Below, one piece after another: positions 50,201-59,100 of a stretch of DNA of 64,000 nt. The notes beneath the pieces were generated by a model. The model saw only the letters and a list, made by a program, of their open reading frames with translations, made no database searches and had not been told where the DNA came from. Positions within the stretch are counted from its first letter, which is position 1, and every line of letters begins with the position of its first letter. The DNA is taken from NCBI GenBank assembly GCA_949152475.1, contig OX424562.1, positions 21,638,209 to 21,702,208 on the forward strand, in the 5' to 3' direction. Position numbers and translations under genes: made by a program. The DNA is from Terebella lapidaria. Lineage: Eukaryota; Annelida; Polychaeta; Terebellida; Terebellidae.

Positions 50201-53200
50201 AGGGTAGCGGCCAGGGGTCCAGAAGAACCTGGGTTAGCGGTCTAGTATCTCCAGAGAAGCAGCTACACGTCTTCCGTATTCAGAGAATTAAGACGGAAAA
50301 GTTTTCCGGCTGTAGACATCCAACCGGAGTTTCCACTTAGCAGAGACAGCAAACCGGCTGCAGATCGACAGAAGCGGTGAAACATCATTCCAGATAGGAA
50401 GGGCCCTCCTTCTGGACAAGAATGTATGCAGTTTCCAGTGTCGACAAGCAGTAATACCAGTGAGCAGATATGCAGTTGACGAAGCAGTACAGATGGCGGA
50501 AACGCCCAACTTGCAGTCTAGATGTTCGTCTGAGAGGCAGATTCAACTGGCTGAGACCCTCCTGATGGCAGAGATACTTCAAAATTGAAACCCTCCTGAT
50601 GGCAGAGATACTTCAAAATTGCAGATACTTCGCTCGGAGAAGCAGTTGAAAGGGAGCCGGAAATACCCGGAGAAGCCGGTTGAGCCGGAGACGGACACCT
50701 CTCGGTTAACGGTTGAGTTTTTGCATAATTGTGACGACACTCCTGAGGCAGCCAATCAGCGTGGAGCTTTCCAAGTCACGTGAGCAGAAAGGGTATAAAA
50801 GGGCCTTGAAATCGGGCTCTGAGAGCAGTTGAAGAACAGACCTCGAGCTGTGCACATCGCAGACAAAGTTTGGCGGAATTGAATCAAGTCCAGCATTTTC
50901 CGGCTGCGGCAGATTTTGCAGTGAAAAACGACTAAGTGTTTCCCGGAAGACCATCAGTCCGGAGAAGCGGTTCAGTAGAAGCGGTGCAGTAGTTAGACGA
51001 CTTCTGTTTCCCGGCTTTCCGGATGGCGTATTCGGCGTTCCTAGGAAGACAAGGTGGCGGAAGCGGAGGCGGTGTGGCAGTAGACGGAGGCGGTTGGCAG
51101 TGTAGCGGTCGACGGAGGCGGAGCAGAAAGCAGATCCAGCGGCCGAGACGATAGCAGAGCAGATAGCAGAGCAGATAGCAGAGCCGATAGCAGAGCGGGT
51201 AGCAGAGCCGATAGCAGAGCAGATAGCCGAGCGGACAGCAGATCCGGAGGCAGACCAGAGACCAAAACGGAAGGCGGAAACCGGAGCAGAGCTGGCAGTG
51301 AGACGGAGACCCGAGGATCCACGGAGCGAACTTTGCCGGCAACCATTCAAGCAGTAGCCGGAAGCAGAACCAGTTCAGCGGCTAGGGATGACGGAATAGA
51401 GTCTTCCGCGTCTGAACGAAGCCATGCGGACGTGCAGAGAGCCCGGAGGAGTATCCTGGTAGATCAAGCCAGAGCTACACCCGGAATCCTGTCTCCGGTG
51501 GAAACCCGACCTCGACAGTCTTCCAGTGAGCGGTCCGGAAGGAGCCAAGTCCGAGCACCAACCCAGAGTCCACCCTACACATTCTACCCGTTTGGCGGTC
51601 CTTCAACTCAACCGTGTCCGTCACATTGTTTCCCGGTGAATATTGGGGGACGGAGCGCTTCCGTCTTTGCGCCCGCAGTCCCGGAGCACGCTAGATACTA
51701 TGCAGTACGTTGGGGACCGGAGCAGTGGGGGCCAGCCGAGATGAGAGACTCCGGCGTCTACGTAGAGATCATGGAGCAGAGAGAGTCACCGTTTGGTCTC
51801 GTCCCGACCCGTCAGATCGTCCGGATTCCAGATTGGTCCATCCGAGACGAACGCCTCAGGAATGGGTTCTACGTCCCGCCCCAGTGGAGCCTCCATGATC
51901 CGGATCTTCTCCCGGTTGATGCCAGAGGGACAAGCTTCGGACGACCATTGGTACCACAGACCTTTCCACCGCGTCCGCCGTCGGGGAGCAGTTCGCGCCG
52001 TGATACTGGTGGGCAGTAGTCGTCGCAAGTCGTCGCAAGTCGTCGCAAGTCAAGTCGGCGCAAGGAGAAGAAAGAAGAACCGTTTCCCGGATTCTAGTAT
52101 AATTAAGAGTTAAAAAGTGGGAAACGGAACAAGCAAGATATCCGGGTACAGTGACGGTAAACTAGTTAAGAGATACCAGTACCCGGATCACGGAGACAAG
52201 TTGTGTTTGATTTTACGGACAGTTTAACGGTTGACAATTTGTATATATGTGATATTGTTCTGTTCGGGACGAACAGAGTCTAAGGAAGGGGGAGTGTAAC
52301 GGTTTTGGGGCGTACCCAAAGGTTTCCCCTAGGTAATTATGTTAGTGTTTTGTGATATTATGGTTAAATAACCGTTTATTAGGGTGTATATGTGTTTAAA
52401 GGTTCATACGGTTCTGTATTGTTAATGTTTTAAAGGTTTTCCGTCTCGGAACTTAGTAATTTATGATGTCGGTAAAGCCGGAGACGGAGCCGGAACCGGA
52501 GACGGAACCGGACACGGAGCCGGAACAATGGAGTACAAAAACGTAATGACGTTATTTCCGGAAGGTCATGTGATCAGCCTCATTTTCGGTTTAAAAGGTG
52601 ACGTGTCAGCCACTGATTGGTTCTAGAGTGTTTTTAGAAATCCGGAAAATATCAGTGTTTTGGCGGACTATGACGTCACAATAGGTTGGTCACGTGACGT
52701 GGGTCTCAGGTCTATAAAAGCCCCCGCTTCACAGCGGACGGCGGAGTTGGTGTCCTGACGTCGACCTGTGCAGACCCCTTCTCCCATAGCAGAGTACTCC
52801 CTTGTTCCGGATAGAGTCATCCAGATGATAGCAGTTAAGTCTTCCGACTGTGAACTTGGAAAATAAACATGAAAACTTCAACCGAGTTGTTTTTCCGTGT
52901 TCGTTAGGGAACTGGAAGTTATAATAAAGTTAGTTTCCCGGAAAAGACAGTTATACGGAGTAAAGGGAGATAAGACTACAGTCGGTTAAGACCAAGTTGT
53001 AACGACGTCTTAGGGTGATCTAAGAACCCAGATCACCGAGGAAGGAGTCGGAGACGGAGACGGAGGTGGAAATCAACGGAGCAACTACGGAGGCGGTATC
53101 GGACGGAGCAGTTGCAGAGACGGGAACGACGAAGCAGTTGCAGAGGCGGTACCGGACGACGGAGTTGCAGAGGCAGTACCTGACGGAGCGGTTGCGGTAA

Positions 53201-56111
53201 CCGGAAGTAGGAACACTTCCGAGATACTCCATTTCAGGTGCAGTCGCAGGTTGCGGTGAGGCGGAGCCAACCGGAGCAGATTGCAGTGCGGCGGAACCTG
53301 GCAGAGCGGTTGCAGTATTCGGAAACGGCAACGTTCCCGGATTCTTTATTCCAGGCGCAGTCGCAGTTTGCAGTAAGACGGAAAACGACGGAGCTGTTGC
53401 AGTAAAGCGGTTTCCCGACGGAGCAGTTGCAGTACCCGGAGACGGAAACGCCTCCGGATCCTTACTTTACAGGTGCAGTTGCAGACTAGCAGTCGGGCAA
53501 CGGTTAAGAGGTCCATTCCAGACCACGCTACCAACCTTAGAGACTTCTAGCCGGAGTTCAACCGTACAACAGTAGCAGTTTCCCGGAGTTTTACCGTTTC
53601 AGCTCCGGTTAAACAACAACTCACCCACCTCCCTAGAAAACCGGTTCATCAAGACGTCACAGAAGGGTTCAAACCCGTTACAATATGATAGTTTTCACTA
53701 CTTTTGTGTTTGTGATTTAAATAAATCAGTTTCAAAACGTCAAAAGACAATTGGAAAAAAACTCATAGGCCTACCTTGGGACGGGCAATAACACACATCA
53801 GTCTCATTACAGTACATAATACAGTTTGCCTATCGGTAAAAATATTGCGGCTATCATATGTTGTCGTATCGTATTTACCCTTTCCACCAGCGGTTCTAAT
53901 ATCCTCATTTTTCTCGTTGAATAGATTTTCAATGCCAAATTTTGCAGCTTGCTTTATTCTGGAGTATGTCCTTTGAGATATGCCCAGCAAAACACACCAA
54001 GCGTTCCTGCAAATGCAAGGAGACATGTTAAATACTGCAGTAAGTTGTATTAAAGATAATTCGGACAGGGCCCACAGGCGCCACCCAGCGAACGATATTA
54101 CGGCTTTATCAAAACGTCATGACGTCAGAAAGTGGCATAAAATGATCACGTATAGTAACCAGTAATCTAACGAACTGAGCTAAACTGCGCAAGCCCGGCC
54201 TACCGTAGGCTATGCAGTAAAATAAATATGCAGATTTTAAGTGAATAATACCGCGTGGTGTAGGCCTATTCACGGTGATGAGGAGCACGGTGACGGTAGT
54301 CGCCGTAGTCATTTTAGCTGGTTTACGGCGTCACCATACTCACTTAAGCATAACACAATCCACGTCTGGAGTCTATAAGTTTTGTCGTGTATATTTTTGA
54401 TTGCCACTATGCTGAGCTGTATGAATCTAAAGTTTGATAAATAATACCCTGAAAAAAATAACAGTGCGTTCATGAGCAGGTGACTCGGAGTGAACATGTA
54501 GGAGCACGGTGACGCTGGTGTGAGAGCACGTGACTTTGTCGTTGGCCTATCTATGCAAGTAACGCTAACTAGGCCCATGAGTATAAACTGTAGGCTTTTA
54601 CCTATGGGTATAAACTGTAGGCTTTTACCTATGGGTATAAACTGAAGGCTTTTACCGAAACGAAATTCATCGGGAGAGCACCAGGCAGCATGTTAGGCTA
54701 TCTGTTTCGAGACGCATGCCGTGATTATTTGCAGCCTTTTAGATTGGGTAGTGTGCTTGCCACGGAGTTCAGCTAGTAATATATACTAGCACTGTAATAA
54801 TATATATAATGGAAGTCCAGCAATAGAGTCACGGATTAAGGGATAAACAGATATTCAATAATAACCCACATGAAACACTGATAAATTTTCAATAGCAGAT
54901 GGTGAGCCGATGCTCCGACCCAAACACTCTTAACCGTATATGCCTATTATGTCAATGGTGTGCACTGCTGCCATAATATCGTGAAATCAATGCAAATAAG
55001 TACTGCTTCCGATATCGTCCTCCTCCGGGACATCGATTACTCACCATGATTGCGAAAAAACGTAAAGACGTATTCCTGGCGGTCACAAGAAATTTCCCGC
55101 CAAAATGGGGCTAATTGGTTCATTTTTCACTCAAAAATTGTCAATATCTCAGAAATTAATTCGGTGACCTATATTTTTTATTTTCTCTACACGTGTATTT
55201 TTCAAAGATGTACATCATATAAAAAAATCAGTGAAATCTGACGACTGGATTTTTTTCTATTGCATTAATAATGATCAAAATTTGCATTTTCCCATTCACT
55301 CCCATTATAAAATTAATACAAAACACATATTTAAAACGTTATCATAACTCGAAAACTAGTTCGGTGACATATATATTTTTTTTCACCTACTATCCCAGTA
55401 CTACTTCATGCATTAACTGACGAATTTTAAAAAAATTCTGAGGAAATTTTTGTTTTGTCCGAATTATCTTTAAATAGGGCCTATTGCAGCTATCGGTATA
55501 GTCGAGACTTGATTTCCACATGTTTTATTTATTATTGTCATGATTGTTTTCTAGTCAGTTGTATGTGGAGTTTGTATAATGAAGGCTATTTAAAACATTT
55601 TGAAAATTGGACTTGATTGAAAATATATACCTAATCATGTCGTAAACCTAACAAGTGCGCTCATAATAAAAAAAAAATAGGCAAAGAGTCTAAAATGGTC
55701 GTATGGGACATATATGTAATTAGGTTTATGAGTCTAGGCCTAGAATAAATACCTGCATATCCTTTTGCCTTCTGCTATATGCGTTGTTCTGCTGCGTCCT
55801 GATTCGAACAAAGTTTCCTTGTAGACATCTAAAATCCTCAAAAGTTTCTTTGTTCCATTAGGTATGTTGTGTAATTTGTTTCTCCAACGGACTAAATCCT
55901 GAACAGTAAGGTGCTCATTGCATTGCAACGAACATCCACAAGCTAGTAACGATAGTTCTTCTTTAATGCGATCAAGTGATGATAGCTTGTTCTCTTTAGA
56001 TCTACACAATATAGTTTTGTCAACGATATTTGATCGCTGCAGTATCAAAATCAGCTGGACCATGAAAACTTTAGGTGACAGTGATGAAAAAATACTTATC
56101 GTGGACGACAA
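41239..56111 (-). CDS. DUF7869-like protein, probable DDE-type transposase, about 9 exons
   Basis: Minus-strand exons, 5' to 3': 56111-55753, 54006-53775, 44131-43923, 43529-43408, 43310-43136, 43021-42712, 42599-42395, 42106-41632, 41565-41239; about 800 codons. Every junction has GT..AG, and all agree in phase except exon 2 to 3. There the best donor leaves phase 0 while exon 3 needs one carried base, so a weaker donor or a hidden small exon is likely. Landmarks: GCSLQCNEHLTVQDLVRWRN; ICRNAWCVLLGISQRTYSRI (helix-turn-helix-like); RIVLPAGLCVREIYGEY; CRMTKCNVC; LICDGMDQSKTDIPHW; THVTGVLVHGRQTYCKID; IYVQLDNCSRENKNKF; VGHTHEDIDARFSKI; and a C-terminal IGFMVAVLVNENWTIGKV segment. These match, from memory, DUF7869 proteins of marine invertebrates. 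Asp in CDGMD, Asp in QLDN and Glu in HTHE are spaced D-x95-D-x38-E, as in RNase H-fold transposases; that role is my inference. The LTR element sits in intron 2. The 5' start is uncertain (ATG at 56111 or 56063). Confidence 0.82.
44208..44223. promoter_or_regulatory. 16-bp near-palindrome TGATTTAAATAAATCA, first of about 11
   Basis: Exact copies at 44208-44223, 44697-44712, 53713-53728 and 56941-56956, and in reverse orientation at 63347-63362. One-base variants at 56703-56718, 57633-57648, 60033-60048 and 60744-60759. A perfect palindrome TGATTTAATTAAATCA at 60685-60700 and a more diverged copy near 57314-57330. All are in introns or flanks of the giant transposon's two genes. None was noticed in the first 41 kb or in the LTR element. 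The TIRs contain the half-site TGATTTAAA. Likely a binding site for an element-encoded protein (inference). Confidence 0.7.
44244..45053. other. Intron 2 of the DUF7869-like gene, left of the LTR insertion
   Basis: No further exon recognised, though a small one may hide here given the phase mismatch between exons 2 and 3 of the minus-strand gene. Contains one copy of the 16-bp palindrome (44697). Confidence 0.4.
45054..46441 (+). repeat. 5' LTR of the Gypsy-type element
   Basis: 1388 bp, begins TGTAACGGTTTTGGGG and ends AACCCGTTACA, so the ends carry the short inverted repeat TGTAACGG/CCGTTACA. A TATA box (TATAAAAG, 45472-45479) follows a cluster of TGACGTCA/CACGTGACG-type words. AATAAA is at about 45620. 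The last half is rich in CGGAGACGGAG-like repeats. Confidence 0.92.
46476..49958 (+). CDS. gag and integrase region of the Gypsy-type element (fossil)
   Basis: One 1160-codon frame. Residues about 130-330 resemble a Ty3/Gypsy gag (YARYYRWTAEEKALNLCVSL). Two CCHC zinc knuckles follow: CFNCGRKGHIARDC (near 368) and CFNCGRRGHFARDC (near 454), separated by Gln/Arg-rich stretches. Residues about 530-680 are a 26-residue Ala/Val-rich tandem repeat. An integrase comes next: zinc-binding HQSRTGGHLG..CDECAS, catalytic Asp in AMDVMGPL, Asp in HTDQGRNFE, Glu in DGFIERFNR, and a C-terminal QPGDRVWMAVKTRKKG segment. Long open frames on the opposite strand here are shadows. The element as a whole is an incomplete fossil. 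Confidence 0.88.
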   Translation: MTTRRGKLAEQQLKAAVSDTEQPVGAVGAEPLQMPVAEKEAVRPAERKLLQPEMQKAVADEPLRVPQGEQPAEQLAEAEVNFPDQAGDREPDADPEGGENLVDNLTRLLATQMEVFQQHLAVTGKQQQAEAVQQPAPRAGVARLMTYDGTDPWPEYEAHLLEYARYYRWTAEEKALNLCVSLRGNARSILLDLSAEQRRSFDTVVAALKQQFCPGEKTFVFQAELQTRKLQPEEELSELARDIRSKTRLAYPKADPATTEVLMKMHFCNSLTNRDMRLSVLKSHPETLSQALAFATEYESIMKTDNSRPAERHRTRQLNTEPEWSQQVNELRKQAEQTQQQLADLMTQVKEAVSRQQQQRSSRADLECFNCGRKGHIARDCRLPRQQQQRRQPQQQQQQQQQPLQQQQRQQQQQRIARIVRQTRSSGIPQPKPRKGGRRSQSRKQQRRPRADLECFNCGRRGHFARDCRLPRPQQQWRQPPQQQQRRQQQRWIVRIVRQTRSSETPEPEPKKGGRRKRSRRSGGEAELTEEAVPRKAVAVAEKAASRKPVAVAVTEEAVPRKAVAVAEKAASRKPVAVAVTEEAVPRKAVAVAEKAASRKPVAVAVTEEAVPRKAVAVAEKAASRKPVAVAVTEKAASRKPVAVAVTEKAVSRKPVAVAVTEKAVPGKADAVAEQIRLAENADQDTVLGQKYRPDDLRRMQQAEPWYSLVTSLIDGSGTAGSADFSSMSSEEKVLYGMRKTLLKVDGVVYRKWRTAEGTSRMQLITPKELRQEIFRLAHQSRTGGHLGSRRMAASIRRRYFWPAMMRDIKQWVLSCDECASRSMQNLKRSPMQKYRVGAPMERVAMDVMGPLPKSTRGNRYILVIGDYFTKWVEAYPMPNQEAVTVADIFVNQFAARYGIPMEIHTDQGRNFESDLLRNVCRILGIHKTRTTAFRPQSDGFIERFNRTLQQILSLYVSERQTNWDQLVPLAMAAYRSTPQETTGQSPNLLMLGREVNTPVELLIGRPPGESTAEVTEYGSQLRERLEAVYKAVRAKSGREMERQKKLYDRRKVNNQFQPGDRVWMAVKTRKKGKAPKLQRKWSGPKLVLSRFTDVTYEIAESETRQKVVHFDLLKPYNGVKHPRWMKRRMADSWRQTEPPKQSSVPETEPTVSESDTDSE
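48060..48486 (+). repeat. 78-bp coding tandem repeat in the Gypsy-type element
   Basis: Four nearly identical 78-bp units plus shorter variants encode peptides such as EEAVPRKAVAVAEKAASRKP. The units are almost identical in DNA, so the expansion is recent or kept uniform by template switching. Confidence 0.85.
51333..52019 (+). CDS. Downstream ORF of the Gypsy-type element, unknown function (fossil)
   Basis: 228 codons after the integrase and before the polypurine tract. Ser/Arg/Pro-rich N-terminal half, then a more globular segment (HARYYAVRWGPEQWGP, VRIPDWSIRDERLRNG) and a Pro/Ser-rich end. No signal peptide or membrane helix, so it is not an obvious envelope protein. A TATA-like word (TATAAAA, 50794-50800) lies about 530 bp upstream in otherwise non-coding internal sequence. 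I do not recognise the protein. Confidence 0.55.
   Translation: MPATIQAVAGSRTSSAARDDGIESSASERSHADVQRARRSILVDQARATPGILSPVETRPRQSSSERSGRSQVRAPTQSPPYTFYPFGGPSTQPCPSHCFPVNIGGRSASVFAPAVPEHARYYAVRWGPEQWGPAEMRDSGVYVEIMEQRESPFGLVPTRQIVRIPDWSIRDERLRNGFYVPPQWSLHDPDLLPVDARGTSFGRPLVPQTFPPRPPSGSSSRRDTGGQ
52295..53682 (+). repeat. 3' LTR of the Gypsy-type element
   Basis: 1388 bp, same length as the 5' LTR, with no difference seen by eye. Preceded by the polypurine tract and followed by the ATAT target duplication. Confidence 0.92.
54575..54660. repeat. 28-bp triplication
   Basis: Three tandem copies of ATGGGTATAAACTGTAGGCT then TTTACCT (first copy ATGAGTATAAACTG, last with GAAGGC), within intron 1 of the minus-strand gene. 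Confidence 0.8.
55130..55390. repeat. Diverged duplication around TTCGGTGAC
   Basis: Two AT-rich segments about 210 bp apart share the order ATATCTCAGAAATTAATTCG / CATAACTCGAAAACTAGTTC, then GGTGAC(C/A)TATAT and a T-run. Non-coding, within intron 1 of the minus-strand gene. Confidence 0.5.
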
Positions 56112-59100
56112 AGAAGTTGGTTACGTTTCGGGTAAGATTCCTGGTAGAAAAGCTACAGTTACTGCACTTGTTCTGTGTGATAGGCTGTTGAATCAACTTA
56201 AAAAGTGAAACACATAGATCTCTGCGGTAATATTTAAAAATCTACATAGACTGTCATGCAATTCCACGAATTTAGTCATGTTTAATCATTGTGAATTTCT
56301 TTCAGATATAACTGCCGTGGATGACAAAGATATCGTTGAGGTAAGTGCCAATTTGAAAGCCATATACTGTATATGTAACATTGTACATTTCTGACTGAAC
56401 AAAACATAAATCAGACGGTAGGCCTACGTCAATCAGATTATCTGAAAATGTTTTGACCCTTTCGTCCAGGGACGCTCGCGATATGGGGGGTGGGGGGTGG
56501 GGGGGGGGGGTTGTTGCGAAAAGGGGGGGGGGGGGTACCCCCGATCGTATGGCAAATATCTGATGGTTGATATCGACTACTGACCTCCTGTAATTACGTA
56601 TACCGTATAGATCTACTCGGTTAACATCCACACCACATCTATAATATTTTTCTACTAAATCTAGATCTACTCTTCACATTCGTTGGGATAGACACTAATA
56701 TGCGATTTAAATAAATCAAAACAATCCCGGCACGCTGGCGAAATGGGGGAAGGTGGTGGAGTACGCCCGATAATATATGTATAGCCATGCAATAGCCTAT
56801 CTACCTGATGGTAGATCCGCTACTGACCTCCTTTCATTTAGTACACTGTAGGCCTACTCGGCTATTTAACATCCACGGTCTATTATATTTTTCTACGTAT
56901 AGGCACACTCTTCATCGTTGGGCTAGAACCAAAAAATATGTGATTTAAATAAATCAAAACACGCGAACCCGATATCAATTCAGAATTCTAGTCTATATTG
57001 AATTGAACTCAAAATTGCGGGGTTTTCTTTTATGCGCCACTTGGGCTAGTACAAGAAGGGGCACAGACCACTCGTCACAGTCATTCCTCACCACTATATA
57101 CTTCTTGCAACGGACAGTGAATTTCAGACGTATGTTTCTCTCGGAAAGTCCATGTCTACTAGTATTGCAAACAATGTCCTAGGGGTGTTATTGTCTGTTG
57201 CTAACCTAGAGGTGTTAAGGACGTAGTTATGATGTAGTCATGAACTTTATGAGAAACCCAGGCTCCTTCATTTAGCGGCAACTCTCGTGCGGTTAGGATA
57301 ATATTAAATATCCTCGATATAAATGAATCACCAAAGCTCAGGTAGTCCTCCATTGACAAAGAATTGCCTTGGTTCTAATAATACGGATTATAGGCCTACT
57401 CTAGTATTTTTCAATTACAAATTAAAAAATTATGCTTGCGATACAGTCAGTTATACCCATCGACCGTATCAAGACAAGTGTGAATGAAATTTCAATCGAA
57501 TTCCCAACAAATCACGCTTTTACCGTTTACAATGTGCATGCTTGATGATTTCCGCCAATGTAGGGGTGGGACGACAAAGTTTCTGGGCTAGAATTTAGAA
57601 GCCAGCTTTTATGTATCTGGAACAAAATCGTTTGATTGAAATAAATCACCAAAATTTATAGTTGAACTTCATAGAATATTCTAGTATATGTGGATAGTAC
57701 ACAAACTGTGTTCATTTCATTACATTCTCTATACATAATACGTTTTGAATAAATGTAATTATATAAATCTATTTTGATACCGGTACATTAATTCATTTGC
57801 AGATAAAGTTAGATGACAACTCTACTTTCGTTCTGTCAATATCTTATTTCCGAGGATGCGACACCCACTCAGCCGAGTTTCTGTACTCTGACAGTACCGC
57901 CCCTTTCATTTCAACTTTCAAAAAACAATTTCTCCAGCCGTTGATCATGGACGGAGTCGCAGAAGGAGTTGTTAGAAGTCGATATATTGAAGATGACCAG
58001 AACTCCATGAGCCTTGAGAAAGATACGAGTATCTCAACTGTGCTTGATAGATTCAGAGGGGTCCAACACGTCGCCTTCAACAAACTTCTCTCACCAGAAG
58101 AACCTTATCAAGTTCGGCGCGTCAACCAGGATCGCATCAATGATCTTTTCATCAAACTTAACACGACTGACGCAAAAGAACTGACGTCCCAGCTCACAGT
58201 AATGGTCAGCTCCACGAGACCAGGCTACTACGTCATCCTGGACGGTAATCATAGGTATAGAGCCATGCAGAAGGTCCGACAGGAGCCTACGAAACAGGAC
58301 TACTTCGAGTCTGTGGAGTGTTTCGTATATTCCGCTCTCCCACCACGCGACGCGCTGGTCCTTGGGATGGAGAGGAACAGAATCGCCCAAGATACCAGAC
58401 GTATGACTGATTACGACACTGTCGAATGTTTGCGAAAGATATTCGGCTCTTACGGTCAAGAGATAGACACACAGAAAACTTTGAGTGATGTTTATGCTAA
58501 CTTGCATGTGACAACGGTATATATAATATATACATATCATCTTCCTCAAATCGATGTAACTGGCAGTACTGGGTTCAGTTACTAGTAAACTCGTTACTCG
58601 TAGTATGACTTGAGTTATAACAATTTCACGCACTAAAATAAATTACTACTAGCATTTGATTCTGCCTTTTAAAAAGTAGGATTTCCACAATAAACGAATT
58701 ATTTTATGTATGAAATACTAGTATATACAGCTATATGTACCATGATGAAAAAAGTAAGCCTCCTATGATATGAAATATGATAATGCGGTGAACCGTTATT
58801 TTGTGAATAATTTGATGAGTTTAAACATACATTATGTGTATTTTTATGTTCAAAACACCAGCGAGAAGAGAAACAGGCTCTACAACCCCATGCCTTCGTG
58901 GCCCGTCTATCGAAGAGATGTTACAGCCTAATACGAAGAGGTTTGAAGGAGAACAAGTTCAAATCTACATCTTTTAACGGACTAAGAAAACTGAAAGAGG
59001 AGGAACAGTACAACACCCTGGCAAAGTTCAAAGAATCCGACTATGACAAGGGCATTCTGCGATCAATGACAGCCAAAAAACAAATCAAGTTGAAAGAAAA

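Larger units (their letters stand above)
45054..53682 (+). mobile_element. Gypsy-type LTR retrotransposon, young, incomplete
   Basis: A fossil insertion of 8.6 kb inside an intron of the DUF7869-like gene, flanked on both sides by ATAT (4-bp target duplication). Parts seen: two 1388-bp LTRs that look identical; a primer-binding-site-like sequence after the left LTR (TGGTGGCAGCGGTGGGAT, tRNA not assigned); a gag-plus-integrase ORF; a later ORF of unknown function; and a polypurine tract (AAGGAAGGGGGAG) just before the right LTR. It is broken: not every part expected of a self-sufficient Gypsy element is visible, about one break. LTR identity suggests a very recent insertion. Confidence 0.9.

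Noticed and set aside
55918-56061. Extension of the ParB-like gene upstream of the ATG at 56062
   Set aside because: The frame is open upstream but it is exactly antisense to the well-supported first exon of the DUF7869-like gene; the ATG at 56062 is the simpler start.
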